Shown here piece after piece: positions 36,454 through 47,346 of a stretch of 64,000 nucleotides of DNA. The notes under the pieces were generated by a model that saw only the letters and a program-made list of their open reading frames with translations, searched no databases and was not told the origin of the DNA. The position numbers and the translations under genes were made by a program. Each line of letters begins with the position of its first letter. Positions within the stretch are counted from its first letter, which is position 1. The DNA is taken from assembly GCA_002729725.1 (NCBI GenBank), contig PBYS01000102.1:21999-85998 (forward strand), read 5' to 3'. This DNA is from Puniceicoccaceae bacterium. Its GTDB lineage: Bacteria > Verrucomicrobiota > Verrucomicrobiia > Opitutales > Coraliomargaritaceae.

Positions 36454-37599
36454 CTATACTTCTAACAAGGCGCTCCCGATTGCATCACATACGAGGCGAC
36501 CACGATGTGTGAGCGCATATTGACTTCCTTGCGACCGTAACAGCCCCTCACGTTCAAAGATTTTCAACTGCCCCTCCAGCTCTGCCCGATTACTGGCAGT
36601 TGGAAAGCGTTCGTTGATCGACTTCAGGTCGACACCACGATTCATACGTAGGCCAAATATAATAGAATCTGCCAGCAATAAGTCATGGTCCAAAGTGACA
36701 CACTCCGTCTTCGGCGGCTGGCCCAATTCCATAGCAGTACACCACTCATCTAAATTAGCCGGGCGCTGGTAGCGCTCACCAGCAAATTGACTGGCCGCAG
36801 AAGGGCCACAACCGATCCATTCCTGCATGCGCCATGTATTCATATTATGACGACATTCCGCATCGGGCTGCGCGAAATTTGAGATTTCATATTGCGCGTA
36901 ACCGAGCTCTGCCAGCAGCTCCCAACCACGCTCGTAGAAACGCAGTTCTTTGGCTTCATCAATCGACACCTTGCCCTGCGAGAGTTTGACGTAAAGTGCA
37001 GTGTCCTCCTCAAAAGTAAGGCAATACGTGGAAAGGTGCGTCGGCTCCAGTCGTGCCGCTTCACGTATGTCTGCCTCCCACTGCTCGATACTCTGGTTTG
37101 GAATCGCAAACATCAGATCAAGATTTGTCTGCGGAAAACCAGCCGCCTGCACCCGCTCCCAGGCGGTATAAACTTGCTTCGGATTGTGCAAGCGCCCGAG
37201 CGATTCAAGCAATTTGGGATCAAAACTTTGCACCCCCATGGAAATGCGCGTCACGCCCAGGTCGCGCAACACCGCGAGCTTGTCGGCCTTGACGGTGGAC
37301 GGCGCCATTTCAATCGTCCACTCCTCAGGGGGCTGCGGTAAGCGCTTTAATAAAGAACGGCCAAGGCGCTCTAAATCCTTTGCCGCCAGCAAGCCTGGCG
37401 TGCCCCCACCCCAGAATACCGTGTCCACGACACGATCCTGCGGCAGCTGAGCAAACTCCAGATCCATCGCTGCCAAATAGCGATCCAAGTCCCCACGTCG
37501 TGGCTTCTCTTGATAAAAGGCACAAAAGTCGCAGGTCGAAGCGCAAAAAGGCACATGACAATAGATGCCAATGGGAGGGGCTGTGGTCGAAAGGGCCAT
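36454..37599 (-). CDS. hemW: Radical SAM HemW-like protein
   Basis: A 381-residue radical SAM protein of the coproporphyrinogen III oxidase-like HemW family. The cluster motif is C-x3-C-x2-C in HVPFCASTCDFC. Downstream are WGGGTPGLL, ISMGVQSFD and the HemW-type C-terminal domain. HemW is a haem-binding protein/chaperone rather than a true coproporphyrinogen oxidase, judging by characterised members. It converges on rpoN. Confidence 0.9.
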   Translation of the reverse strand: MALSTTAPPIGIYCHVPFCASTCDFCAFYQEKPRRGDLDRYLAAMDLEFAQLPQDRVVDTVFWGGGTPGLLAAKDLERLGRSLLKRLPQPPEEWTIEMAPSTVKADKLAVLRDLGVTRISMGVQSFDPKLLESLGRLHNPKQVYTAWERVQAAGFPQTNLDLMFAIPNQSIEQWEADIREAARLEPTHLSTYCLTFEEDTALYVKLSQGKVSIDEAKELRFYERGWELLAELGYAQYEISNFAQPDAECRHNMNTWRMQEWIGCGPSAASQFAGERYQRPANLDEWCTAMELGQPPKTECVTLDHDLLLADSIIFGLRMNRGVDLKSINERFPTASNRAELEGQLKIFEREGLLRSQGSQYALTHRGRLVCDAIGSALLEV

Positions 37600-37691
37600 A
37601 TAGCAGCCAGTGATAGTTCATTTATCTGTGCGCGCAAGTCGAAGCTCGCGAGTTACAAAGCTTCCTCCCAACAGCACCTGCGAAGCAGTCA

Positions 37692-38120
37692 TCAGCTAAC
37701 CCGCATCCAAAACTTCAATGCCAGCAAAGAAAGCGCCGCTGTGGGAATCCACAAACTGACACCAAGCGCCAGCGGACGCCAGCCGACTTGCTTCAACATT
37801 GCAGGCACCATGCCCACGCCGATCAAGAACAAGGCGACCGTCAAAGCGCGCTGACTCCAGTGAAAGAGCTCTGCCCCGAGTGGCTGCAATGCGGGCAGCA
37901 GCCAGACCAAGCCCGCCAAACCGACAAAGCCGAGAATAAACCATGGCAGAGGGAAACGCGCCTTCGTCTCAACAACCTGCCCTTGTGGTGCGTTGCGACG
38001 TTCCGCTTGGTGGTAGTAGCTCGCTAAGCAAGCAACCGGAATGATCCAGAGCGAACGCGCCAACTTCACAGTCGTGGCAATCAATAAAGCGTCTGGGCCA
38101 TAGGCCAAACCGTGTCTCAC
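37692..38120 (-). pseudogene. YeiH/UPF0324-family exporter, 5'-truncated
   Basis: About 140 residues matching only the C-terminal third of YeiH-type putative sulfate exporters: ALLIATTVKLARSLWIIPV, then three membrane helices (FILGFVGLAGLVWLLPAL, ALTVALFLIGVGMVPAML, LALGVSLWIPTAALSLLAL). Full-length members have about 330-350 residues and 9-10 helices. The 5' part ends abruptly at a head-to-head junction with a truncated LysR gene, so this is a remnant. Confidence 0.8.
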
Positions 38121-38125
38121 TGGGG

Positions 38126-38602
38126 GCAGTGGAGGGGCTCACGCGTGCATCGGGACTGCACTTAGAGCCTTTCACCCTGGACGAAATTATACCGATCTAC
38201 GCACCGGGCCAAGTGAGCAAAGCACTCAAGCAGCAGCTCGCACAACCCGTAAGCCTAGAGATGCTGCCACAGTTGCCGATACTATGGCGCGAGTCTGGCT
38301 CGGGCACACGACGCGTAATCGAAGAGCACTTTAGTAAACATGGGCTACGGATCCAGTCGCTTAAGCCCAATCTAGTATTTGGTAGCACCATGGCACTCAA
38401 GCATGCCACCCTAGCTGGCTTGGGCATCGCCTTCATGCCACGGCGCGTACTACAACAAGAATTGGCTCTCAAGCGCCTACGGCAAATTGACTCTCTCAAG
38501 CTTTCAATCGAGCGAACCTTCAGCTGGGTGATTCCAGCTGGCGAGCTCCCCCCTGAGCTGAAATCCTTCTACCGCTGGGTGAATGCGCATTTTCGCACAT
38601 AA
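38126..38602 (+). pseudogene. LysR-family regulator, 5'-truncated (effector-domain half only)
   Basis: About 158 residues equal to the C-terminal half of a LysR effector domain (LHLEPFTLDEIIPI, ILWRESGSGTRRVIEEHF, MALKHATLAGLGIAFMPRRV). The winged-helix DNA-binding domain and the first half of the effector domain are missing. YeiE-like LysR genes are typically divergent from yeiH, and here the two truncated genes meet head to head within about 10-20 bases. No start codon with conserved sequence exists. Confidence 0.8.
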
Positions 38603-38656
38603 AGAAATCAAAAGCCTAGTTTGCATTTTTGATCATTCCCGTAAGAGTATGCGGCC

Positions 38657-39124
38657 ATGAAGACATTCCATATACTAACATTCGCTCTCGCTTCACTGGT
38701 TTCAACCGCCTCGCTCAGCGCACACTGCCAGGTGCCCTGTGGCATCTACGGAGACGAAATGAAATTCGGAGAGTTAGAGCAACACATCGAAACGATTGCT
38801 AAAGCATCCAAGAGCATTCGCGAAATCGCAGCGAAGGACACGCTGACTGCGCAAGACCAACAACAGCTGATCCGCTGGACCAATAATAAAGAAAGTCACG
38901 CCCAAAAGATCATAGATGAAACCGCCAACTACTTCTTAGCCCAACGCATCAAGCCTGGCGCGGATCATTATGCTGACAAATTAGAGGTGCTGCATCACAT
39001 CATCGTCTATTCAATGAAGTCTAAGCAAAGTGTCGAAGACGAGCCCGTCGAAACACTCTCCAAGAAAGTCGCCGCATTTAAAGAGCTCTACCTAGACCAC
39101 AGTCACGAGCATCACACACACTAA
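38657..39124 (+). CDS. sodN: Nickel superoxide dismutase, secreted
   Basis: A 155-residue protein. Residues 1-22 are a Sec signal peptide (LTFALASLVSTASLSA). The next residues, H23-C-Q-V-P-C-G-I-Y, are the nickel hook of NiSOD, in which the N-terminal His, the two Cys and the backbone bind Ni. Cleavage by signal peptidase after SLSA would directly expose His as residue 1. The rest is the four-helix body (FGELEQHIETIAKASKSIRE). It ends in a His-rich tail (LDHSHEHHTH), unusual and possibly metal-binding. No sodX-type protease gene is adjacent. It would remove superoxide in the periplasm. Confidence 0.92.
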   Translation: MKTFHILTFALASLVSTASLSAHCQVPCGIYGDEMKFGELEQHIETIAKASKSIREIAAKDTLTAQDQQQLIRWTNNKESHAQKIIDETANYFLAQRIKPGADHYADKLEVLHHIIVYSMKSKQSVEDEPVETLSKKVAAFKELYLDHSHEHHTH

Positions 39125-39137
39125 ATTTGATTAGATC

Positions 39138-39175
39138 GGGCGTCGCGAATCAAGGAATCAAGTGTCGCGACGCCC
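39138..39175. terminator. Bidirectional terminator between sodN and panE
   Basis: GGGCGTCGCGA (39138-39148) and TCGCGACGCCC (39165-39175) form a perfect 11-bp stem with a 16-base loop, in the 54-base gap between convergent genes. Confidence 0.7.
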
Positions 39176-39178
39176 ACT

Positions 39179-40131
39179 CTAATGAGTAGATAAAAGCTGC
39201 TTCAACTCGTCGTATAACTTTTGCAGCTCGGGCATCTGCGCACCCAGAGCATGCCCACGACGTAGAGGCTCGCCCCAAATGGACTCGAGCTCCACTGGTT
39301 TGCGCGCTAAATAATCGATCAGCGAGGATGGCTTATAGGCCCCCATTTTTTCAGTCACGCTGAATTGGCCAGCAATAAATTTATCGGAAATGCGGTGACC
39401 GGCCAGCACTGCTACAGCACGCACTTCCTCCATCAAAACGCGCGCGCGCTGTATCAGCTCGAGGTCCGCGAGTATTTTATCCGTGGTGATTCCGCCTGCA
39501 GCAATAGACAGGCCGTTAAAAGGCACATTCCAGCAAAGCTTGCGCCAGAGTGCGGCGTCGAGTTGCTCGGCATGGCTCGTCACGACGCCGGAGTGATTAA
39601 AGGCATCCACCACTGCTTGCGCAGCCTGAGGCCAGCGATCCCCAAGAGAACCCACTTCAACACGGCCAGGATGATAATTTTCGACGTAGCCCGGTGCGGT
39701 GCGGTTCACGCATACGAAACATAATCCGGACAGTATTGGGTTTTCGGGAAAATGCTTCGCAAAAAATTCGGCGTTGCCCATCCCGTTTTGCAGACAGAGC
39801 AGCACGGTATGCCCAGGCTCTACAATCGACTTGAGAGATTCGACGAGCGCTTCATTGACCGTCGATTTTGCGGCAATTATAACGCAATCGGTCGGAGCCA
39901 TCGTATGCGCCTCGCGGGTGACGTATTCCAGAGGTGCTTCGATCGAATCTAAGATCTTAGCATTCTTAGGATTCACCATAGCGATACGGATCCCTTCGTT
40001 GGCCAGCGTATCTGCATCAGAGCGCGCTAGGACCGAAAGCTTACGAGTGGGCCCCGCGATACGCCCTCCATAATAAAGGCCAACCGCTCCCGGCCCCACT
40101 AAAGTCCAACGTCCTAAATCGTTTTCTTTCA

Positions 40132-40132
<1 letters not shown>
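39179..40132 (-). CDS. panE: 2-dehydropantoate 2-reductase (ketopantoate reductase)
   Basis: A 317-residue PanE/ApbA protein. The N-terminal Rossmann motif is VGPGAVGLYYGG, CLQNGMGN is the family signature in the middle, and the C-terminal ApbA_C domain has KLCWNVPFNGLSIAAGG (catalytic Lys). It reduces ketopantoate to pantoate with NADPH for pantothenate synthesis. The ATG at 40132 overlaps the nadB stop (TGATG), so it is translationally coupled; a GTG one codon upstream is less likely. It is last in panC-nadB-panE. Confidence 0.92.
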
Positions 40133-41730
<1,598 letters not shown>

Positions 41731-41734
41731 GCGC

Positions 41735-42577
41735 TTAGAGTTGGATGTTATCAATCAGGCGAGTTTGTTCCGCCCATGCAGCCACACAAAGTAATTGTTT
41801 GCCAGGTAGAATCTCACGCGCCGGCTCCATGCTATCGCGATCGACGACCTGCACATAGATGACGCGCAGGCGGCGTGAGCCCATCAAGTGATGCGTGACT
41901 TCGGCCACGATACGATCCACACTTTTGGTGCCGCGAGCAACCATCTCTTGCGCCATCATCAGTGCTTTGGAAATGTTGCTCGCCTCTTCACGTTGCTGAT
42001 CCGTCAAGTAAGAGTTACGTGAACTGGTCGCCATACCATCGGCATCACGTTGAGTCGGTCCAATCACGATCTCCGCGGGGATATTCAGATCCGCCACCAT
42101 TTTCTTGATAACGGCACACTGCTGCGCGTCCTTCTGCCCAAAGACCGCGATGTCGGGTCGTGTGATATTAAATAGTTTCAGGCAGACCGTAGTGACCCCA
42201 CGGAAATGGTGCGGACGGGTAATGCCGCAAAGCCCGGAACTAATACGCTCCTCATTGACATAGGTCGAATAGCCCTCCGGATACATTTCATCCACGGACG
42301 GATTAAACACGATATCGGCTCCACGTTCACGGCACTTCTCGATATCCGCCTCCAACATGCGAGGATATTTTGCGTAATCTTCGCTAGGTCCAAACTGGGT
42401 GGGGTTGACAAAAATGGAAACAATGACCTTATCGGCCTTTTCCTTGGCAATATCAATCAGAGACAGGTGCCCCTCATGTAGGCAGCCCATAGTAGGCACA
42501 AGCCCGATCAGGCGTCCGCTAGAGCGCAGGCCGATGGCGTGAGATTGCATTTCATTTACCGATTGAATTGTTTGCAT
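41735..42577 (-). CDS. panC: Pantothenate synthetase (pantoate-beta-alanine ligase)
   Basis: A 280-residue nucleotidyltransferase-fold ligase. ATP motifs are VPTMGCLHEGHLSLI (HxGH type) and the KMSKS-like ATSSRNSYL; VNPTQFGPSEDY and FGQKDAQQCAVI are also diagnostic. It joins pantoate and beta-alanine to pantothenate. ATG 42577 is chosen because the upstream 26 codons are not conserved. It is first in the panC-nadB-panE operon and is divergent from dapL with an 89-base gap holding both promoters. Confidence 0.95.
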   Translation of the reverse strand: MQTIQSVNEMQSHAIGLRSSGRLIGLVPTMGCLHEGHLSLIDIAKEKADKVIVSIFVNPTQFGPSEDYAKYPRMLEADIEKCRERGADIVFNPSVDEMYPEGYSTYVNEERISSGLCGITRPHHFRGVTTVCLKLFNITRPDIAVFGQKDAQQCAVIKKMVADLNIPAEIVIGPTQRDADGMATSSRNSYLTDQQREEASNISKALMMAQEMVARGTKSVDRIVAEVTHHLMGSRRLRVIYVQVVDRDSMEPAREILPGKQLLCVAAWAEQTRLIDNIQL

Positions 42578-42666
42578 AACAAGATTTTCGTAAAGATTTA
42601 CTAGCTTGTGCCATTTTTCACAATCATAAATAGAACTTAACAACAACCAATCCAATAAAGAATATT

Positions 42667-43911
42667 ATGAGCGACCCATACATCCAGGAACTCTTCGCCG
42701 AGCGCATCGGCGGTAATCAGTACGGCAAATCCACTGCCATCTACAAGTTTGAGAAGATCAAACGTGCCAAAAAGGCAGCCAAAGAGGCCCAGCCGGACGT
42801 TGCCCTGATCGATATGGGCGTCGGAGAGCCCGATGAGATGGCCTTCCCAATTGTCATTAAGACCCTACAGGAAGAAGCCGCCAAACCAGAGAACCGTGGT
42901 TACGCCGACAACGGAGGCGACGACTTCAAGAAAGCCGCAGCGCAATACATGGCCGACGTGTTCAAGGTGAACGACATCGACGCCAGCACAGAAGTCGTGC
43001 ACTCGATCGGCTCTAAGACCGCACTATCTCTGATTCCGGCCTGCTTCATCAACCCGGGCGACTATGTGCTCATGACCGTGCCAGGCTATCCCGTGCTCGG
43101 CACCCACGCTAAATATCTAGGTGGTCAGGTATATAACATGGAGCTGCGCGAAGAAAACAACTTCCTGCCCGACCTAGACGCCGTGCCCGCAGAAGTCTGC
43201 GCCAAGGCAAAGATCATGGTACTCAACTACCCCAACAACCCCACGGGGGCTTCTGCCACATTGGAGTTTTTTGCCAAGGCAGTCGAGTTCGCCAAAGCCA
43301 ACAATCTCATCATCCTACAAGATGCGGCCTACGCCTCACTGATTTTCGAAGGTAAGCCCGTATCCATCTTCCAAGTGCCCGGCGCTAAGGATGTAGCCAT
43401 CGAGCTACACTCCCTCTCCAAGAGCTACAACATGACAGGCTGGCGCATCGGCTTTGTAGTCGGCAACCCACTCATCGTGCAAGCATACGCGGACATGAAG
43501 GATAACTCCGATTCCGGTCAGTTCCTCGCCATTCAAAAGGCAGGTGCCGTCGCACTCGCCAACCCACAGATCACCGACGAAATCGCGGCCAAATACTCGC
43601 GCCGCATGGATCTATTAGTCGCGGCAATCAACCAAAACGGTTTCAACGCCAAAAAGCCAAAGGGCAGCTTCTTCCTCTATGTAGCAGCCCCCAAGTCGGC
43701 TACTGTCGACGGCGAAACCACTGAATTCGACTCAGGCGAAGCCTTCAGCCAATGGCTCATCACCAACGAACTCATCAGCACCGTGCCTTGGGATGACTGC
43801 GGCCGTTTCGTGCGCTTCTCCGTAACCTTCGCCGCACAAGGCGAAGACAAGGAAAAAGAAATCGCCGACGAAATCGCTCAACGTCTCGCGAAATACCAGT
43901 TCACATTTTAA
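42667..43911 (+). CDS. dapL: LL-diaminopimelate aminotransferase
   Basis: A 414-residue class I/II aminotransferase. PLP lysine is K252 in HSLSKSYNMTGWRIGF. GVGEPDEMAFP and NYPNNPTGA are conserved, and the N-terminal ERIGGNQYGKSTAIYKF block is typical of DapL. It converts tetrahydrodipicolinate to LL-diaminopimelate in one step, the lysine/peptidoglycan route known in Verrucomicrobia, Chlamydiae and plants. It is divergent from panC and followed by a strong hairpin. Confidence 0.92.
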   Translation: MSDPYIQELFAERIGGNQYGKSTAIYKFEKIKRAKKAAKEAQPDVALIDMGVGEPDEMAFPIVIKTLQEEAAKPENRGYADNGGDDFKKAAAQYMADVFKVNDIDASTEVVHSIGSKTALSLIPACFINPGDYVLMTVPGYPVLGTHAKYLGGQVYNMELREENNFLPDLDAVPAEVCAKAKIMVLNYPNNPTGASATLEFFAKAVEFAKANNLIILQDAAYASLIFEGKPVSIFQVPGAKDVAIELHSLSKSYNMTGWRIGFVVGNPLIVQAYADMKDNSDSGQFLAIQKAGAVALANPQITDEIAAKYSRRMDLLVAAINQNGFNAKKPKGSFFLYVAAPKSATVDGETTEFDSGEAFSQWLITNELISTVPWDDCGRFVRFSVTFAAQGEDKEKEIADEIAQRLAKYQFTF

Positions 43912-43925
43912 ATAGTTTCCCGCAA

Positions 43926-43954
43926 CCGACGCACGGCGCGAAGCCGTGCGTCGG
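43926..43954. terminator. Strong hairpin after dapL
   Basis: CCGACGCACGGC (43926-43937) and GCCGTGCGTCGG (43943-43954) form a perfect 12-bp stem with a 5-base loop, between convergent dapL and the broken gene at 43984. No T run follows, so it may act with Rho or as an RNA-stability element. Confidence 0.6.
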
Positions 43955-43983
43955 TCCAGCGGCCAGCCCGGCGAGCCGCCAAA

Positions 43984-46095
43984 CTATTCAGTGCGACTCA
44001 CATTGACTCGTAGAAAACGTTTCACATTGGCGGCATTCACCGCTTCGGTATCGCGATAAGTGACCGTTTCGGTGCCATCGAAATTATTAAGCGCTTCGCC
44101 GACTTGCACGGCGCTACCGAGCCAATCCCCGCTGAGCTCGGATTCGCTCTGGACTGTGTATTCTAGATCGAGCGTAGGCGCACGACGATTGAATGTGATC
44201 GTTAAATAATCACTGCCCGCCAGCTCTTGCACCGCGACTTGCGGCAGCGCATCTGTATCGGCCACTCGCGGGTCCGAAGCGAAGGCAAATTCAGCTAAAT
44301 TCCCATAGGCGTCGTGATCGGGATTCGCAGTATCGCCGCTGATCATAGGATCCTGCAATTCCTCGTGGGTAAAGTGCTCCTCTTTCCATGCATTGTAGGC
44401 GGTCTCGATACTGACGACTGTTTGTTGACGCTCTCCGAGTAGAGCAGCTCCGATTTGGGGCACTCCCAAATTGAGGGTAAAGCGCTCGGGCGTATCCGCA
44501 ATCACATCGCTATGGATAGGAATATGGATCGTTTGCGGGCTGCTGTCTCCATCGGCCCAAGTGAGGACGCCGAAACTATCCGTATAATCAAGGCCTGGCG
44601 TCGCATCGTCTGCAACAGTGGCATAGCCCAATGTAAGCGCTCCCAGCGAGCCTCCGATACGTTTCACGGTAATATTAGCTGTGGTGCCTTCGACCTCTGT
44701 GCTGGCATCACGACTCAACTCGATGACACCTGGCGCCCCCGCTAAGCCTAATATAAATCGCCACAAGGGACGGCTAGGCGTCGCTTCTTGAAAAGATGTA
44801 TAAACTCCCCCGAGTAATATATTCCCATCTGGCTGCAGAGCTAAGTCATAAACACGCCCAGCATGCCCTCCTGCAGCTGCAAATGCGGCATCGACCGTGC
44901 CATCTGAGCTTAGCTTCGCAATACGAGCGACTTCTGTACCACTCACATTTGTAAAATTGCCTCCAATCAATATATTTCCATCTGGTAGCAGCAGCAAGGT
45001 CTCGACCGCATCATTAGGACTCACAACAAAATCAGGATCGACTGAGCCGTCCGTATGAAGACGAGCGATCCCCGCGCGAGCGACATCATTAAAAGCACTA
45101 AAGCTGCCAGAGATCAGTATTTTTCCGTCGATTTGCACGGAAATATCTTCAACCGTGCGTAGTGAAGTTATATTCCCCGCAACATGCGCCCCCTCCATTA
45201 CGCCGTCGAAACTAGCGTCAAGTGCACCGGTCGCATCAACGCGACAAAGCCCAGCCTGTAATGGTAGGCTTGATGATAGGTAAAAAACGCCTCCAAGTAA
45301 AAATTTACCATCGGCTTGTCGGGCTATAGATTCAATGCGCCAACCGCTGGTGCCTATAAAATCAGGCCCCACGAAGTCCGGATCCAGCGCACCAGTGGAA
45401 TCGAGTAAAGCCAAATACTCCCGATCTGTCTCGCCGACATGAGTGAACGCTCCGGCAATAAGCACATTGCCATTTGGCAACGACAACATCGCAAAAATGC
45501 GGTCATCGACCCCCACACCAGGGTCGAAAGATGTATCCAAACTGCCATCACTCAACAATCGGGCGATGCGGTTACGAGGCACACCATCATACTCCGTGAA
45601 GCGCCCTATGATGAGAATTTTTCCATCGGGCAACAGTTGAACTTGATCTATCGAAGCATCTGCGCCAGCACCGGGATCAAAACTGGTATCAATACTGCCA
45701 TCCGAGTTTATCCGTGCGATGCGCCCATAACTGTAGATATCATAATTACTATCCTGCAAACTAGAGAAAGCACCTGCGATCAACATCTGGCCATTCGCTA
45801 AGGGCGCGATCGAATAAACGGAATTATTAATATGATTCGCCGCAAAAGTTGCATCACGTGCGCCTGGGTCGGCGATTGTTACAGTAGCATCTGCCGGCGG
45901 CACAACCACTCCACCCGTGGCACCAGAGAGACTGACAGTAAAGTTTTCTGTGCCTTCCACCTGCGCATCGGCAACGATTGGAATCGAAATCGTTTTGGCA
46001 CTCATGTCCCCATCCGCCCAATTGAGCGTGCCGGAACTACTGTTATAGTCGGCGCCCGCTGTAGCCGTGCCCGCACTGGTGCTGTAAACTACCGC
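43984..46095 (-). pseudogene. Calx-beta/delta-60 repeat protein, C-terminal piece of broken gene
   Basis: The frame is open from 46095 down to 43984, with no conserved start; the ATG at 46005 lies inside a Calx-beta domain (TSAGTATAGADYNSSSGTLN just upstream of it). After the Calx-beta come at least seven delta-60 beta-propeller-type repeats (FDPGAGADASIDQVQLLPDG, then KILIIGRF and similar), a second Calx-beta domain (TVADDATPGLDYTDSFGVL) and a verrucomicrobial C-terminal region (GNLAEFAFASDPR, LEYTVQSESELSG). It would be an extracellular or surface-adhesive part of a much larger protein. It is out of frame with the metallopeptidase piece upstream. Confidence 0.75.
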
Positions 46096-46624
46096 TCACC
46101 TGCCAATAATTTGAGTGACGTAAGCCGTAGGTATGCCCGAGCTCATGGCCTACGACGCGAAAATCAAAGTAACCATTGATCCATAGATTACTGCCGATCA
46201 CGTTGGCACGCCCCCCAAAAGTGAATTTAGACCCACTCAGTCCCGATAAATTACTAAAGACCACCGCGACACGATCATAATCTTCTACATCAAAGCCTGC
46301 ACTCAGGGCCGCCGCACGTGCATGTGTATGCAGCAAGGTCGTGGCATCGGCCGCCGCATAGCTTTCCGCAGTATTGGGCATGCGCAAGACACCCGTCACA
46401 TCTGAACTCGAATCGAAGACGAGGTCCGTTTTTCCAAAGCTGCTGTTTTGTAGAAAATTGCGCACCTCCCCACTGTCGTTGATCACTGAATCCAATAAGC
46501 TTGGCGTGATCTCAACCGTTCCATTTTTATTGATCGGCGCCCCTGTCAAGTCCGAGAAGTCGACCAAGATGACCAGTAAAGACTTGTTGCCATGGGTCCA
46601 TGATTGACTGGGCCGCCCAGTCAC
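46043..46624 (-). pseudogene. Secreted zinc metallopeptidase domain, middle piece of broken gene
   Basis: About 190 residues with the zinc motif HELGHTYGLRHSNYW (HExxHxxGxxH), as in M6/M11-like (gametolysin-type) secreted peptidases, and an N-terminal LLVILVDFSDLTG. After SNYWQV the family sequence ends abruptly, and the frame runs 21 codons through Calx-beta DNA in the wrong frame to a stop. The rest of the peptidase domain is missing, so a deletion joined it to the Calx-beta part. Upstream it is out of frame with the N-terminal piece. Confidence 0.72.
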
Positions 46625-47283
46625 GCCCGACGAGCCACTGCCAGCGATTGATCCAGTGCAAAGCCATGCAGCGAGGTCTCTCGCAAGGAGGCATCGTGCA
46701 AGCGAGCCCCATATACATAGACACGGTATTCTTGGTCATTAATCACCGTCGCACGGTAGAGCTCATGTGTGTGCTCCGGCTCAAGCCCATTTGGATGTAG
46801 GCAGCTTTGCATGACAGCCAACTCCGCTCGCGCCGACACCGGCTGCTCGAGGAATTGCAGCACCGAAGCCGGCAAATCGACCCGCTCCACACGATTCACG
46901 GCCAAGGCGAGCGCCGACTCTGGATCGTTCTGAATCAAGTCCAACATCACTGGGCGACGCAGCTTTGCCAGCTCAATGCCTCTGCTCAAAAGAGCGGCTC
47001 GGTGCGCCGGAGCACTCACGAGATAGTCATCGATCCAAGTGGCAAATTCCTCCATTACCGGCGCCACGGAACTTGCTTGTGACAAGGAGCCAAACAGCCG
47101 AGGCGCCTCAATAACATCGGGCTCACGCGCAGGCGGTGGCATCGGTTTCACCCCACGGTGCGCCCCCACCCCTTCCGCTGGTCCCACCGCAACAGCTTGC
47201 TGAATCTGCTGTTTTCGAAAAAATCCTACCGCGCAAAACAAGAAGAAGAGCGCCAGAATGAAAAGACGAGGTAGTTTAGACAT
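46621..47283 (-). pseudogene. N-terminal piece of broken secreted metalloprotease gene
   Basis: 220 residues beginning with a membrane/signal segment (PRLFILALFFLFCAVGFF) and a Pro-rich linker, then a helical domain ending LHGFALDQSLAVARRA and a stop. Reading on in the neighbouring frame gives GSSGVTGRPSQSW, which continues into the metallopeptidase piece. A frameshift near 46625-46650 thus separates them. The helical domain is probably a propeptide, by position only. Confidence 0.65.
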
Positions 47284-47346
47284 AGTCCCAGAGTAGGCAA
47301 AACGACCGCCCCGACAAGCCCAACTAATCGCACGCAGTAGACCGAT

